DNA of 64,000 bases, from the NCBI GenBank assembly GCA_009841255.1, contig VXMD01000072.1:26993-90992 (forward strand), written 5' to 3'. This document shows positions 42,609 to 54,552 of this stretch, in pieces (positions within the stretch are counted from its first letter, which is position 1; each line of letters begins with the position of its first letter). The DNA comes from Candidatus Poribacteria bacterium. Its GTDB lineage: Bacteria; Poribacteria; WGA-4E; WGA-3G. Both the position numbers and the translations under genes were made by a program. Below the pieces are notes generated by a model. That model did no database searches. It was not told the DNA's origin and saw only the letters and a program-made list of their open reading frames with translations.

Positions 42609-45600
42609 TTAAAGCATCTGAAAATAATCTTGGAGTGGCGTGACCGTAATATCGCCTCGCTGCAACGCGTCAATAGCGTTAACAGCCGCAGCCGCACCGG
42701 GTATGGTTGAGAAAATCGGGATATCATGTGCTATCGCCATTTCACGAATTAGGAGTTCATTAGGACGATGTAAATCACCAGTCGGTGTGTTGATAATTAG
42801 ATCCACTGCATGATTTTTGATGTAATCGTGAATCGTCGGTCTCCCTTTCCCGATACTGAAGACCAGTTCTGATTCCATTCCGTTGCGGAGTAGTACCTTT
42901 GCGGTTCCGTGCGTAGCGATAAGCTCAAAGCCCATATCAGTAAGTTTCTTGGCGATGAAGATAATGGCACGCTTGTCCTTATTCCTGACGCTAATGAAGA
43001 CCTTGCCGCCGAGCGGTAAAGTATAACCGCACGCCTTCTGTGCCTTGGCAAAGGCGCGGGAAACATCAATATCAATTCCCATAACCTCTCCGGTCGATTT
43101 CATCTCGGGACCCAAGCGCGTGTTTGAACCCGGGAAGCGGTTAAAAGGAAATACGGGAGCCTTGACGCTGAAGTACGCAGGTTCAATTTCGTTCGTAAAT
43201 CCAAGCTCAGCGAGGGTTTTGCCAGCCATCACACGTGCTGCGAGTTTTGCTAATGGCACACCAATGGCTTTGCTAACAAATGGAATGGTTCTGGATGCAC
43301 GCGGGTTCACCTCAAGCACATAGATCTCGTCGTTTTTTATTGCATATTGGACATTCATCAAGCCGCGTACGTGCAATGCTTTCGCCAGGGCATAAGTAAA
43401 GATTTTGAGATTCTCAATCTGTTCATCTACGAGCGTATAAGGTGGTAACACGCAATCACTGTCCCCTGAATGGATGCCCGCCTCCTCAATGTGCTCCATG
43501 ATTCCACCGATAACGGTCCGGTCTCCATCCGATATTGCATCAACATCCACTTCAATCGCTTCTTCAAGGTATTTATCAATGAGCACAGGATGTTCAGGTG
43601 AGGCTTGAACAGCGGAGTTCATGTAATCGTGTAGGAGCTCTTCATCATAGACGATCTGCATGGCGCGTCCGCCTAAAACATACGACGGACGAACGATAAC
43701 GGGATAGCCGAGTGCCGCAGCAATAGGGGCGGCTTCCTCACTCGAAGTTGCGGTTCCGTTAGGCGGTTGCATTAACCCGATGTCATCTAAAACCGCTTTA
43801 AAAAGGCGCCGGTCCTCGGAACGGGCTATATCCTCAGGACTTGTGCCGATGATCGGCACACCCGCATCTTTGAGGGCAATCGCGAGGTTCAATGGGGTCT
43901 GCCCACCAAACTGCACAATGACACCCAGTGGCTTTTCTTTGTAATAAATATTGAGAACATCTTCACAGGTCAACGGCTCAAAGTAGAGTCGATCGGATGT
44001 ATCATAATCGGTACTAACAGTCTCTGGGTTACTGTTTACCATGATGGTTTCATAACCGTCGGCTTTCAGTGCGAGGGCGGCATGGACACAACAGTAGTCG
44101 AATTCAATCCCCTGCCCAATACGGTTGGGACCACCACCAAGTATCATGATTTTGGGTTTATCAGACGGACGCACTTCGTCTTCACTTGAACAGGTTGAAT
44201 AATAGTAAGGTGTTTCTGCTTCAAACTCCGCGGCACACGTGTCAACAGTTTTGAAAGTTGCGTCAACGCCGAGTCCCTTCCGGCATTCGCGGATGGTCTC
44301 TTCAGGAACGTTGTAGATATCCCCCAACTGCCGATCCGAAAACCCGAACTGTTTTGCTTGACGCAAGATGGCTTTCGGCAGTCGGAGACCTTCGGTAGTC
44401 AGCGGCTCGTTGTAGCGGTTGTTGTAGGCTTCGCCTGCTACAGGGTTCTCTTTCTGACCGCCACTTTCTGATGGCAGATGCCGATTTTCCTGTAAATGTT
44501 GATTCATAAGCTGTCGGGTATCGGGTTCGGACAAAGCGTTTTCAAAATCAACAATTTCCTTCATATTGTAGAGGAAAAATGGATCGATGTGTGTGTATGT
44601 GTAAATTTCCTCAATGCTCATCCCGCGGGCGAGGGCGGCTTTAATATAAAAGACGCGTTTGACGTTCGGAATACTCAACTTGCTCGGTAGTTCAGACAGT
44701 GGTAATTCATCAAGTGGATGGTTATCTAAACCGTGCCATCCAGTCTCCAACGAGCGCAACCCTTTTTGTAACGCTTCTTTAAAGGTTCTTCCAATAGCCA
44801 TCGCCTCGCCGACAGATTTCATCTGTGTCGTGAGAGTCTCATCGGTCCCTTGAAACTTTTCAAAAGCCCATCTCGGAATCTTGACAACTACATAATCAAT
44901 AGTCGGCTCGAAGCAGGCAGGCGTCTCAGCGGTAATGTCGTTGGGAATTTCATCTAAATTGTAGCCGACGGCGAGTTTCGCTGCGATTTTCGCGATTGGA
45001 AATCCAGTGGCTTTCGACGCAAGTGCGGAACTCCGAGAAACGCGGGGGTTCATCTCAATGACGACCTGCTTGCCAGTCTTTGGATCAACAGCAAATTGAA
45101 TATTGGAACCGCCTGTGTCCACACCAATCTCACGAATAATCTTAATGGCTGAATCCCGCATCAGTTGATACTCTTTGTCCGTCAACGTTTGGATTGGGGC
45201 GACAGTGATACTATCACCAGTGTGGACGCCCATAGCGTCAACATTTTCGATGGAGCATATTATGACAACGTTGTCCGCGCCATCGCGCATAACTTCCAAC
45301 TCGAATTCCTTCCACCCGATGACAGATTCTTCAATGAGCAGTTCGCTGATTGGACTCAGGGCAAGCCCCGACGCGACCATTTTCTCGTATTCTTCGATGT
45401 TGTAAGCGATACCCCCGCCTGTACCACCAAGCGTAAACGCAGGACGGATGATTGCAGGGAACCCGATCTCTTGAACGAGGGCGAGTGCCTCTTGGACCGT
45501 GTGTGCAATACCGCTTTGCGGAACTGCCAATCCGATTTTTGTCATCGCTTCTTTGAAGAGCGCTCGGTCCTCTGCCTTTTGGATAGCAGGTAATTTCGCA

Positions 45601-45950
45601 CCAATGAGTTCAACCGCGTATTTCTCTAACACACCAGATTCTGCGAGCTCAACAGACACGTTCAAAGCGGTTTGGCCACCGAGTGTTGGCAGCAATGCTT
45701 GCGGACGTTCCTTAGCAATTATAAGTTCCACTGTGTCCGCTGTGATCGGCTCAATGTACGTCTGATCGGCGAAATCTGGATCGGTCATAATGGTAGCAGG
45801 GTTGCTATTGACGAGGGTAATTTCGTACCCTTCCTCTTTGAGTGCCTTACATGCCTGCGTTCCAGAGTAATCAAACTCACACGCCTGTCCGATGATAATG
45901 GCACCGGATCCGATAATTAAGATTTTTTGTATGTCTGTTCGTTTTGGCAT
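42609..45950 (-). CDS. carB: Carbamoyl-phosphate synthase large subunit
   Basis: The 1113-residue CarB has the two homologous ATP-grasp halves: [30 protein letters not shown]..-type start, [16 protein letters not shown] in the first half, and [17 protein letters not shown] and [16 protein letters not shown] in the second, then an MGS-like allosteric domain (TGDLHR..). It makes carbamoyl phosphate from bicarbonate, ammonia and two ATP, for pyrimidines and arginine. Between the first carboxyphosphate domain and the oligomerisation domain there is an extra stretch of about 30 residues (about 490-525), whose DNA contains a REP-like palindrome. It is the last gene of the pyrR-pyrC-carA-carB set, 208 bases after carA. 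Confidence 0.97.
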   Translation of the reverse strand: MPKRTDIQKILIIGSGAIIIGQACEFDYSGTQACKALKEEGYEITLVNSNPATIMTDPDFADQTYIEPITADTVELIIAKERPQALLPTLGGQTALNVSVELAESGVLEKYAVELIGAKLPAIQKAEDRALFKEAMTKIGLAVPQSGIAHTVQEALALVQEIGFPAIIRPAFTLGGTGGGIAYNIEEYEKMVASGLALSPISELLIEESVIGWKEFELEVMRDGADNVVIICSIENVDAMGVHTGDSITVAPIQTLTDKEYQLMRDSAIKIIREIGVDTGGSNIQFAVDPKTGKQVVIEMNPRVSRSSALASKATGFPIAKIAAKLAVGYNLDEIPNDITAETPACFEPTIDYVVVKIPRWAFEKFQGTDETLTTQMKSVGEAMAIGRTFKEALQKGLRSLETGWHGLDNHPLDELPLSELPSKLSIPNVKRVFYIKAALARGMSIEEIYTYTHIDPFFLYNMKEIVDFENALSEPDTRQLMNQHLQENRHLPSESGGQKENPVAGEAYNNRYNEPLTTEGLRLPKAILRQAKQFGFSDRQLGDIYNVPEETIRECRKGLGVDATFKTVDTCAAEFEAETPYYYSTCSSEDEVRPSDKPKIMILGGGPNRIGQGIEFDYCCVHAALALKADGYETIMVNSNPETVSTDYDTSDRLYFEPLTCEDVLNIYYKEKPLGVIVQFGGQTPLNLAIALKDAGVPIIGTSPEDIARSEDRRLFKAVLDDIGLMQPPNGTATSSEEAAPIAAALGYPVIVRPSYVLGGRAMQIVYDEELLHDYMNSAVQASPEHPVLIDKYLEEAIEVDVDAISDGDRTVIGGIMEHIEEAGIHSGDSDCVLPPYTLVDEQIENLKIFTYALAKALHVRGLMNVQYAIKNDEIYVLEVNPRASRTIPFVSKAIGVPLAKLAARVMAGKTLAELGFTNEIEPAYFSVKAPVFPFNRFPGSNTRLGPEMKSTGEVMGIDIDVSRAFAKAQKACGYTLPLGGKVFISVRNKDKRAIIFIAKKLTDMGFELIATHGTAKVLLRNGMESELVFSIGKGRPTIHDYIKNHAVDLIINTPTGDLHRPNELLIREMAIAHDIPIFSTIPGAAAAVNAIDALQRGDITVTPLQDYFQML
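44408..44445. repeat. REP-like palindrome inside carB
   Basis: The stretch contains GTTGTTGTAGGCT-type sequence close to the GTTGTTGCAGGCT of intergenic repeats at 31015 and 62280, and forms the hairpin GTAGGC-TTC-GCCTGC (44424-44438). It lies in the region coding for the extra linker residues of CarB, so a repeat probably inserted in frame. Confidence 0.5.
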
Positions 45951-46158
45951 TTTTTAAGCTATCAAATCTGGTCATCGCTCCACTACGTTTCGCGATGGTT
46001 TTCGGTTAATTCCAACGACAATGGGAATATGAACAGTTATTAAGATTCTATGTAGAAAGAACCCGTTTTAGGTTCGCAAAGATTTCTTAATGGCTATCGG
46101 AAACCAAGAGGTTTCTGTGGCAGCCACAAGCCACTCTTGGCGGATAGCCGACGGCTGA

Positions 46159-47259
46159 CTACTGACGACTATTCCTCTCCATCATTTCTGTAAAACGCGA
46201 AAAAAGATAACTGGCATCGTGCGGACCCGGTGATGCCTCCGGATGATACTGTACAGAAAAAATGGGATACTCCCGATGCTGTATCCCTTCAAGTGTGTCA
46301 TCATTCAGGTTGAGATGTGTAACGTCAACACTATTCGGTAGTGAATCGATATCAACGCAGAACCCATGATTTTGTGAGGTAATCTCGACTCGGTCGGTCT
46401 CAAGATGTTTGACGGGTTGGTTCGCGCCTCGGTGCCCAAACTTCAATTTAAATGTCTTCCCGCCAAGCGCCAATCCCAAAAGTTGGTGTCCCAAGCAGAT
46501 ACCGAAAAGCGGTTTTTTGCCTATGAGCGTTCGGATGGTCTGGATGGCATAGTCAACCGGCATTGGATCCCCTGGACCATTTGAGAGAAACACGCCGTCT
46601 GGTTCGGCGGCGAGAATCTCTTCCGCAGGTGTTTTCGCTGGTACGACCTGTACCTCGCAGCCGTGTTCAGTCAGTTGGCGTAAAATGTTATATTTGATCC
46701 CGAAATCAAGAGCGACGACACGATATTTGGCGTGGGAGTTACTTTCTTCGATGTGTTGCCAGGCATAGGAACTGGGACAGGTCACCCGTTGCACCAGATC
46801 CCAACCTACCAAGCCGCGCCACGCCTTGGCTTTCATGACAAGGCTCTCAGGATTCAGATCCTCCGTAGAGAGACATCCGTTCATCACCCCGTGGACGCGG
46901 AGGCGACGCGTGAGTGCGCGCGTATCAATGCCTTGGATACCAATAATATCGTGTTCAGCAAGGTAAGCGTCCAGACTCCATTTTGAGCGCCAATTGCTAT
47001 GGTATGCGCTGTATTCACGAACGACAAACCCTTCCACTTGTGGACCGATAGATTCCACATCTGCTTCGTTACAACCGTAATTGCCTATCAAGGGGTATGT
47101 CATTGTCACGATCTGTCCTTTGTAGGAGGGATCGGTCAAAACTTCCTGATAGCCCGTCATACTGGTATTAAAGACGACTTCGCCGACGGTTTCACCTGTT
47201 GCTCCAAACTGTTCGCCTTCAAAGACTGTCCCGTCCGCTAATGCGAGAATCGCTTTCAT
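46159..47259 (-). CDS. carA: Carbamoyl-phosphate synthase small subunit
   Basis: A 366-residue CarA: N-terminal [18 protein letters not shown] and [17 protein letters not shown]-terminal class I glutamine amidotransferase domain with [16 protein letters not shown] (catalytic Cys), then [15 protein letters not shown] (His/Glu). It releases ammonia from glutamine for CarB. ATG 47259 is preceded directly by a CCGCAAGG repeat box (47273-47280 on the plus strand) with ATTAAAA, which supplies AAGGA. The frame opens to 47319, but that part is only repeat sequence. It lies 88 bases after pyrC. Confidence 0.97.
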   Translation of the reverse strand: MKAILALADGTVFEGEQFGATGETVGEVVFNTSMTGYQEVLTDPSYKGQIVTMTYPLIGNYGCNEADVESIGPQVEGFVVREYSAYHSNWRSKWSLDAYLAEHDIIGIQGIDTRALTRRLRVHGVMNGCLSTEDLNPESLVMKAKAWRGLVGWDLVQRVTCPSSYAWQHIEESNSHAKYRVVALDFGIKYNILRQLTEHGCEVQVVPAKTPAEEILAAEPDGVFLSNGPGDPMPVDYAIQTIRTLIGKKPLFGICLGHQLLGLALGGKTFKLKFGHRGANQPVKHLETDRVEITSQNHGFCVDIDSLPNSVDVTHLNLNDDTLEGIQHREYPIFSVQYHPEASPGPHDASYLFSRFTEMMERNSRQ

Positions 47260-47347
47260 AATTTTAATGTTTCCTTGCGGTTCGTTCAGGTGGATTGTGT
47301 GAGAAACAAATGACTTCAACTAACGCTTTGCGAACAATTAAAAATTC

Positions 47348-49185
<1,838 letters not shown>

Positions 49186-49189
49186 TTAA

Positions 49190-49235
49190 CCATCAACTCG
49201 TGCTTTAAAGCCTTGTAACGGCGTCGAGTTGATGG
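49190..49235 (-). promoter_or_regulatory. Perfect 11-bp leader hairpin before pyrR
   Basis: CCATCAACTCG (49190-49200) pairs with CGAGTTGATGG (49225-49235). It sits between the attenuator and the pyrR start and would be close to the ribosome binding region. It may influence pyrR translation or act as an RNA-processing signal. Confidence 0.5.
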
Positions 49236-49261
49236 GTAAAGTTTGTCTCTTGCGTTCTCTG

Positions 49262-49303
49262 AATAAAAAAAAAGCCTCTCCCGCCTCATGTGAGGGGAAA
49301 GGC
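49262..49303 (-). terminator. Attenuator-type intrinsic terminator in the pyr leader
   Basis: On the minus strand a 9-bp stem GCCTTTCCC/GGGAGAGGC plus an inner CTC/GAG hairpin (stem-loop 49274-49303) is followed by nine T residues (49273-49265). It lies about 130 bases downstream of the promoter and 100 upstream of pyrR. The GAGAGGCT of its 3' arm matches part of the PyrR-binding consensus. Terminator ahead of the first gene indicates PyrR-mediated attenuation by UMP (inference from known systems). Confidence 0.75.
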
Positions 49304-49434
49304 ATCATCCAACCGATTCCAATGGACAATCTAAATTATGATTCCAATTTAAATTATGCTTTTGCATCCTTTTTTCAACCTCTCTGGATTGGATTAAAAA
49401 GGGGTCTTGACATTAACACTCCACTTCCTACTAT

Positions 49435-49463
49435 ATTATACTATATTTTCATGTTAATTGCAA
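49435..49463 (-). promoter_or_regulatory. Promoter of the pyr operon
   Basis: On the minus strand TTGCAA (49463-49458), a 17-base spacer and a perfect TATAAT (49440-49435). It reads through the attenuator into pyrR. Confidence 0.7.
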
Positions 49464-49506
49464 ACTTTTTCTTTCGTAATAAATAATTTTAGGAAGGGTA
49501 CACCAA

Positions 49507-49773
49507 CTAAGTCATCGGTTCTGATGAAGCCTCGAGATGTTCAATAAGCCATTCGCGGATGAGATTGACAGGAGAAGTGTCTCGCGACTTGGCAAGTGCA
49601 CTCAGAGCCTCTAATTCTCCGGGCTCTAAAGGAATGAGGAGTTGAGTTCCAAGTTCAAGAACAGATTCATTCACTTCTTCAAGTTCATCTTCAAAATCCG
49701 TTAGGTCATGTGTATCCCAGAAATGTGCAAGTTCTTGAATGGAATCGGTCTTTGGAATGTTTTTACGATTCAT
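49507..49773 (-). CDS. CopG/BrnA-type antitoxin
   Basis: An 88-residue protein with the PF12441-like motif ELAHFWDTHDLTDFEDELEEV, followed by LLIPLEPGELEALSALAKSRDTSPVNLIREWLIEHL, a ribbon-helix-helix region. Proteins of this type neutralise a BrnT-like ribonuclease toxin and autorepress. ATG 49773 overlaps the stop of the toxin remnant as ATGA; the frame opens at 49785 but the overlap and family start favour 49773. Since the toxin is truncated the antitoxin is orphaned. Confidence 0.8.
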   Translation of the reverse strand: MNRKNIPKTDSIQELAHFWDTHDLTDFEDELEEVNESVLELGTQLLIPLEPGELEALSALAKSRDTSPVNLIREWLIEHLEASSEPMT

Positions 49774-49877
49774 CGGTCTCTCCATTGCCTATAGCGTCTT
49801 TTTTCCCTATCGGTCATTGCTCTCGCCGTGATAGGGTAACCCCTACCATCAGCAAATCGGATCACAACACAAGCCAC
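49770..49877 (-). pseudogene. C-terminal remnant of a BrnT-like toxin
   Basis: The last 35 residues of a reading frame (from a GTG at 49877; TGA just upstream) read VVIRFADGRGYPITARAMTDREKRRY and so on, matching the C-terminus of BrnT-type toxins, where (I/V)R.I(S/T)AR.MT..E...Y is conserved. It ends in an ATGA overlap with the antitoxin start, the usual arrangement of these pairs. The N-terminal two thirds are missing; only 60 bases remain before the next gene. Confidence 0.65.
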
Positions 49878-49937
49878 TGATTGTCAATTGATATTATATC
49901 GTATTAGGATCCGAATTCACAAGAAAAGAGGCGTACT

Positions 49938-50720
49938 TTATTTTCCTTGCACGGCACTAATTTCATCTTCCGAAATTTTGTGGACGCTTTTCGGGTTAAA
50001 CGTCTGTGTTGTGTCCACGCGGAGGGCTACCTCAATCCTACCACCCGTTAGCACGAAAAACTGGATCAGGAAACCACCGCCCTGCATGGATTCAACCTGA
50101 TATTCTTCTTCGTCAAGTCCCCCAAGCCATTCTGGTAACGCTTCTTCAAAGTTCGGGTGTGAGATGACCGGATCCGGCACTGCAATAATCAGCGTCCCCG
50201 GGTCATCACCAATTGCGTCGCCAATGACCTCTCGTCTCTCTACCATAAACGGAACGACGTGGCTGGCATATTCAAAATCATCGGTGTCGGTGTGTTCTGG
50301 TGGTACAAGTCCCCATGTCAGGTGATGGATAAACGGATTTCCATATCCCTGTCCGAGCATGTGTTGCAGTGCTGCCTTGTCAACGGGATGTACGACAGCA
50401 ACGTAGTCGAACCATCCGGCATCGCGCGCTGGACTGTCTGTTGACAGTTGGGCAGAGACATTGATGTAATCGCAACCGTCGACAGGGGACGGATAACACC
50501 GCGCATCCCAACCGTTGACATAGCCGAGTTGTTTCAAGCCGTCTGCGACAAGATGCGGCGGGTCGCAGAAGATCGCGGCGTGGTCCATGTTCGGATAAAT
50601 TTCCACACCTGCTCCGGTGACGCGTTCTGCAACTTCGGTCGCCTCTGCAAAACGAAGATCGGCGTTTTCAATTGTCAAATAATCCGCAAAATTCGTCGGT
50701 AACGTAATCAAGTTTTCCAT
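49938..50720 (-). CDS. Hypothetical protein, 260 residues
   Basis: A soluble acidic protein with no signal peptide. Segments such as LTIENADLRFAEATEVAERVTGAGVEIYPNMDHAAIFCDPPHLVADGLKQLGYVNGWDARCYPSP, DYVAVVHPVDKAALQHMLG and IHHLTWGLVPPEH give alternating strands and helices with several His and Asp. It might have vicinal-oxygen-chelate-like organisation but I do not recognise a family. GGAGG is seven bases before the ATG. It is 60 bases upstream of the toxin-antitoxin remnant in the same direction. Confidence 0.72.
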   Translation of the reverse strand: MENLITLPTNFADYLTIENADLRFAEATEVAERVTGAGVEIYPNMDHAAIFCDPPHLVADGLKQLGYVNGWDARCYPSPVDGCDYINVSAQLSTDSPARDAGWFDYVAVVHPVDKAALQHMLGQGYGNPFIHHLTWGLVPPEHTDTDDFEYASHVVPFMVERREVIGDAIGDDPGTLIIAVPDPVISHPNFEEALPEWLGGLDEEEYQVESMQGGGFLIQFFVLTGGRIEVALRVDTTQTFNPKSVHKISEDEISAVQGK

Positions 50721-50934
50721 AAGAAACCTCCGTTCATGTCTTGCAGGAAGGGAATTTGGGCAAATTCAATTCAGATACTACAAGTCTAACAGAAATAGGG
50801 GCAATAAACAAGCGTTTTTTAGTTTAGTCTGCAAGCCAAAATCTGCTGAAAAGTTGTTGAAAAAAGTGTGAATCTTTGCTAATGTTAATATAGGTTTTTA
50901 ACCAGCCTTAGACTCATAAACATAGGAGCAATTC

Positions 50935-51723
50935 ATGAGAACAAATACCTTTCGAGAACTACTCAACGCTGACAAACCGACAGTCGGCACGCATATCCAT
51001 ACCACCTGGCCCTCCATCGTTGAGGCGATCGGACACACAGGACTGTATGATTATGTGGAATTTGTGGGGGAATACGGTCCGTTTGATCTGCACGATCTTG
51101 ATAATTTATGTCGGGCGGCGGAACTGCACAACATCTCTACGATGATTAAGGTCGACCAAGAGCCGCGGGGTTTCATCGCACAACGTGCGATCGGTTCCGG
51201 CTTCCAGAGTGTGCTTTACGCTGACTGCCAAAACGTTGAAGACGTGAAGGAATGTGTGAGAATTACGCGTGCGGATACGCCTGAAGATGGGGGTAGTTAC
51301 GGCGTAGCAACCCGTCGATTTTCCTATATGGGGTATGGCGGAGGTCCAGAATACGTCCAAGCCCTCCGTGATGTCGTCAACGTCATTATGATAGAGAAAA
51401 AAGGGACGGTTGACAACCTTGAAGAGGTGCTATCTGTCGAAGGCGTTGATATGATTCAGTGGGGCGGTTCGGATTATTCGATGAGTATCGGGAAGGTCGG
51501 TCAACGCGGTGCTCCGGAAATCCAGGAAGCACACGATAAAGTGTTCAAGACCGCCGTAAAGATGGGGGTGCCGCCGCGCGCTGAAATCGGGAGTCCCGAC
51601 GACGCGAAACGCTATCTCGATATGGGAGTCCGGCATTTCTGCATCGGCACCGATATTTCCGTTCTCTACAGCTGGTGGCGGGAAAACGGTGATGGGTTAC
51701 GGAAAGCTATTGAAGGACATTAG
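50935..51723 (+). CDS. HpcH/HpaI aldolase family protein
   Basis: A 262-residue TIM barrel of the 2-keto-3-deoxy-sugar-acid / 4-hydroxy-2-oxoheptanedioate aldolase family: GTHIHTTWPSIVEAIG, YDYVEFVGEYGPFD, MIKVDQEPRGFIAQRAIGSGFQSVLYADC, VIMIEKKG (metal Glu region), and DMGVRHFCIGTDISVLY. These class II aldolases cleave 2-keto acids with a divalent metal. A typical Arg (VARRFS-like, here VATRRFSY) is present. GGAG is near the ATG. It stands alone; the substrate is unknown. Confidence 0.87.
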   Translation: MRTNTFRELLNADKPTVGTHIHTTWPSIVEAIGHTGLYDYVEFVGEYGPFDLHDLDNLCRAAELHNISTMIKVDQEPRGFIAQRAIGSGFQSVLYADCQNVEDVKECVRITRADTPEDGGSYGVATRRFSYMGYGGGPEYVQALRDVVNVIMIEKKGTVDNLEEVLSVEGVDMIQWGGSDYSMSIGKVGQRGAPEIQEAHDKVFKTAVKMGVPPRAEIGSPDDAKRYLDMGVRHFCIGTDISVLYSWWRENGDGLRKAIEGH

Positions 51724-51768
51724 CATAGTTATCAGTTGTCGGTTGTCGGAAAGTTTTAGAGTCCGTAG

Positions 51769-51811
51769 AGTGTGCTAAAGTCTGTAAAGTGGTTAACAAC
51801 TTTAGCACACT
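51769..51811. terminator. Bidirectional hairpin between convergent genes
   Basis: GTGTGCTAAAGT (51770-51781) pairs perfectly with ACTTTAGCACAC (51799-51810), with A/T added outside. It lies between the aldolase and creatininase stops, so it may end transcription from both sides. Confidence 0.6.
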
Positions 51812-51856
51812 TCGCAACTTTAGATATACTTCAAACTTCCTGACCGTTGACAGCCA

Positions 51857-52585
51857 TTAAAGCATCGCTTGCATCTTTTCCGCGACCCAGTCCACAGCCA
51901 CATCGATCATCGCTTGTCCTTTTTCGACTGTCGCTAACTTCGCCTGATGGTGATATTCCCGATCAGATGTTGCCTGTCCTGCATCTGAGATAGTGAGCTT
52001 CGCACTGTCATAATCGACACCGTTCCAATCAACGTTTTCTGCGAAAGCGGCGAGGGCGAATGCCGTCTCGAATTCCGCCGCGTGCCCAGGGCAAACCCCA
52101 GACTCCATCTGCTCTTTGACCAACGCTTCATCATACGCTTCCCAATAGGAGTGAAATTCGATGTTGATGCCGAGTTTCTCTCGGTAGCCCTCTAATCGCT
52201 GATGTACTGGACCGGAATTTCCCGCATGTCCATTGACAATCAGGATATTGTCAATGCCGTGCCGGCGCATACTATCAGCGACATCATAAAGCACTTCGCC
52301 AAAAACCTCCGGACGGAGCGTGAGCGTGCCTTTGTGATCCATCCAGTGTTCCGACACACCGATCGCCAGAGGCGTTGTGACGATAACCCGCGGAAATAAT
52401 TTCTTAGCCGCCAATTTGGAGACATACACGGCACTTTGCGTATCGTGATACATCGCCAAATGTTCGTTGTGTTGCTCTGTGCTACCCGTCGGGATAATCG
52501 CTCCCTTGAGTGTGCCAGCATCAATTGCTTCTCGGACATATCGCCGTTGATTTTCCCACAGTAGCACGGATTTGATTTGAGACAT
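51857..52585 (-). CDS. Creatininase family amidohydrolase
   Basis: A 242-residue protein with PTGSTEQHNEHLAMYHDT (Glu, His, Asp metal ligands), GVSEHWMDHKGTLTLRPE, NILIVNGHAGN (His) and GHAAEFETAFAL (Glu), the creatininase/creatinine amidohydrolase signature. Family members include the peptide-cleaving MftE; the substrate is open. Start at 52585 has GGAGG with good spacing. A CCGCAAGG box lies directly upstream; its ATTAAAAA-ATG is followed by the real ribosome site. Confidence 0.9.
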   Translation of the reverse strand: MSQIKSVLLWENQRRYVREAIDAGTLKGAIIPTGSTEQHNEHLAMYHDTQSAVYVSKLAAKKLFPRVIVTTPLAIGVSEHWMDHKGTLTLRPEVFGEVLYDVADSMRRHGIDNILIVNGHAGNSGPVHQRLEGYREKLGINIEFHSYWEAYDEALVKEQMESGVCPGHAAEFETAFALAAFAENVDWNGVDYDSAKLTISDAGQATSDREYHHQAKLATVEKGQAMIDVAVDWVAEKMQAML

Positions 52586-52602
52586 TATTTAACCTCCATT
52601 TT

Positions 52603-52690
52603 TTAATTTTACCTTGCGGAGTAATAAAGGGCGTTTAGTGATAGGATGCGTTTCACCTATCTGAAGAAACACCCTATCAAAAACCCCTCC
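52603..52690 (-). repeat. CCGCAAGG and CACCC repeat boxes
   Basis: One CCGCAAGG box (52612-52619 on the plus strand as CCTTGCGG) and a degenerate GAAACACCC-TATCAAAAACCCC box (52666-52690) lie in the 164-base gap between the kinase-like gene and the creatininase gene. Confidence 0.6.
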
Positions 52691-52749
52691 ATTACATTAC
52701 GGGCTACGGATTTTGGTAACGCATCGCGAGGTACAGTTCGCTCCTACAG

Positions 52750-53769
52750 TTATCCGTTGTCGAGTGTGTCTCGGATAGCTGCAATTCCATCTTCCATCGA
52801 TTCCCGATCTGGCGGTAGGTAGTCTTGCAAGCTTTCCCAGTCATATTCGTTCTGTTGCGTGTCCTTATTTTTATACAGAATTTTCGTGCTGTAATCTCGG
52901 ATTTCATTGAGCGTCCATTCGTAGATATAGAAACCGAAAATGTCCGCATGTAGAGAGACATCGTTTTGTCTCTCCTTGAGATACCGTTCCAAAACGACTT
53001 CAAACCGTTCGCCTGTGAAAGAAACTAAGTCTTTTTCAGGCGGACCGAGGCAGACACCATCCCAATCGATCAAATATAGTCGGTTTTCAGTATCCAAAAT
53101 GAGATTGCCCGGAGTCGGGTCGCCGTGTGTAACCACAAAAGGTGTTTGTTGGGTCGCTGCGGAATGTCCGAGGGTATCGTATCGGTCGAGGGTTTCCAAA
53201 ACGGCGGATCGGTGCTGGGCGAGTGCCGCAAGCAGTCGCTTTTGGTATTGATTCTGAGAAGGGATCTTTTGTGTAGGTGCCTCAAGTGCGGTGTAAAGTT
53301 CATTCCGGAGCGGCAAATCATACTTCGCTACTGGAAGACACCTCGGATCGATCGCATCTATGGAACGGTGAATTGTCGCTAACAGTGCCGCCGTCTGACT
53401 GAGTTCGGCGTCGGTAAAATCTTCGCCAACTTTCCACAAGTCCCAACGACTTCTGCCTTCAATAAAAGGGAACAGCGAGACGCGAAAGTTGTGCCACGGG
53501 ATGCTCAATTCGCCATCTGATGTTTCCAAAGGCGCGACAACGCCGGATATGTTGCATTGATGCCGTAGAAGCGACGCAACCTGCAAGCAGATATTCGGCA
53601 CAGAGGTAGACGCTTTGGCAAAATACTTTTCACCGGTTTCGGATACCACGATGTAGCCGTAACTGTCCTCGCCTTCTGGCAAAAAGGTTATGGAGCGTAA
53701 AGGGATCGCGTGGGCAGTTCTGAGGCGTTGCAATAATTCCGATTTATCAAAAGCGTTGTCAACTTTCAT
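52750..53769 (-). CDS. Aminoglycoside phosphotransferase (APH) superfamily protein
   Basis: A 339-residue kinase-like protein: an N-lobe Lys (KYFAKAS), ATIHRSI, VVTHGDPTPGNLILD (Brenner catalytic loop) and LYLIDWDGVCLGPPEKDL (metal Asp). These are hallmarks of the APH/choline kinase group, which phosphorylate small hydroxyl compounds; the substrate is not known, and resistance is not implied. It lies seven bases after the restriction enzyme gene in the same direction, so may be co-transcribed with the restriction-modification genes. Confidence 0.88.
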   Translation of the reverse strand: MKVDNAFDKSELLQRLRTAHAIPLRSITFLPEGEDSYGYIVVSETGEKYFAKASTSVPNICLQVASLLRHQCNISGVVAPLETSDGELSIPWHNFRVSLFPFIEGRSRWDLWKVGEDFTDAELSQTAALLATIHRSIDAIDPRCLPVAKYDLPLRNELYTALEAPTQKIPSQNQYQKRLLAALAQHRSAVLETLDRYDTLGHSAATQQTPFVVTHGDPTPGNLILDTENRLYLIDWDGVCLGPPEKDLVSFTGERFEVVLERYLKERQNDVSLHADIFGFYIYEWTLNEIRDYSTKILYKNKDTQQNEYDWESLQDYLPPDRESMEDGIAAIRDTLDNG

Positions 53770-53775
53770 AGATTT

Positions 53776-54549
53776 TTATCTGAATTTCTCGAAATAGTTG
53801 TCAATTTCATCTCTTAACTCAATACCTGCCATTTCAAAGGCATCCAGCAGGTCAACATAAGTTCCTTCGCCTCCGATAAAATCCCAGAGTTCTTCTGCGA
53901 CTAAAGTCTCGTGCTGCAAGTCTAACATCCCTTTCAAGGTCCATCGTTCATAAGGTTTTGGCTCATAGGGATTGTAAGGTATACCGATCATTGTATTTAC
54001 AACTACTTCTGGATCTTTCGCTAATTCAGCGGCGGTCCACTCCAAGAGAGTTCTTTTAAATTTCTGAAAATCACCTTTGTTAGGCTTCACGGTTTTCAAA
54101 TCAATCAAGAACAATTCACCTTCATAGTTTTCCAACCATACGTCTACCTGAGTAAGTTTCACGGTTTTCAAATCTCCAGTTTGACAAACTGTCCTGATTT
54201 CCTCTGTCTCCACGGGCTTGTTGACCTCTCGATCCGCTATCACTAATTCATCAATGATTGTTTGGATTTGTTGTTGTGCGTCGGTACTAATTCTATTGAA
54301 CGACTTGACTTGAGTTTCTGCAACCTTGAACCTTCCGCGCGCCAACGCAATTGCTACCGGCTCATAAAATGATGTGCCAAATGTCGTATTCAAAGATTGA
54401 ATGAAAGAAAACAAAGCCATCCTATCTTTACCGAGCAAACGATGATGAAAAGGCATATTGTTCGTTTCAGGCTTTTTATAGGACCGAAACTTAGCGCGCA
54501 GACAATCCTTAATTTTCTCTTTAAGCATCATTTGTCGTTCTGAAAACAT
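53776..54549 (-). CDS. Type II restriction endonuclease (TdeIII-like)
   Basis: A 257-residue protein directly after the methyltransferase gene. It contains NNMPFHHRLLGKDRMALFSFIQSLNTTFGTSFYEP, a start typical of the TdeIII family as I recall it, and a PD-(D/E)xK-like core QVDVW...GELFLIDLKTVKPNKGDF (Asp, Asp, Lys). FKRTLLEW follows. It should cut unmethylated DNA at the site protected by the adjacent methylase. The family name is from memory and is tentative; nuclease role is supported by context and core motif. Confidence 0.7.
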   Translation of the reverse strand: MFSERQMMLKEKIKDCLRAKFRSYKKPETNNMPFHHRLLGKDRMALFSFIQSLNTTFGTSFYEPVAIALARGRFKVAETQVKSFNRISTDAQQQIQTIIDELVIADREVNKPVETEEIRTVCQTGDLKTVKLTQVDVWLENYEGELFLIDLKTVKPNKGDFQKFKRTLLEWTAAELAKDPEVVVNTMIGIPYNPYEPKPYERWTLKGMLDLQHETLVAEELWDFIGGEGTYVDLLDAFEMAGIELRDEIDNYFEKFR

Positions 54550-54552
54550 TCA

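Noticed and set aside
45165..45593. 142-residue plus-strand ORF inside carB
   Set aside because: Antisense shadow of a highly conserved carB region.
49409..49440. Plus-strand promoter TTGACA with TATATT
   Set aside because: No plus-strand gene follows; the minus-strand TTGCAA-17-TATAAT promoter in the same place explains the signal better.
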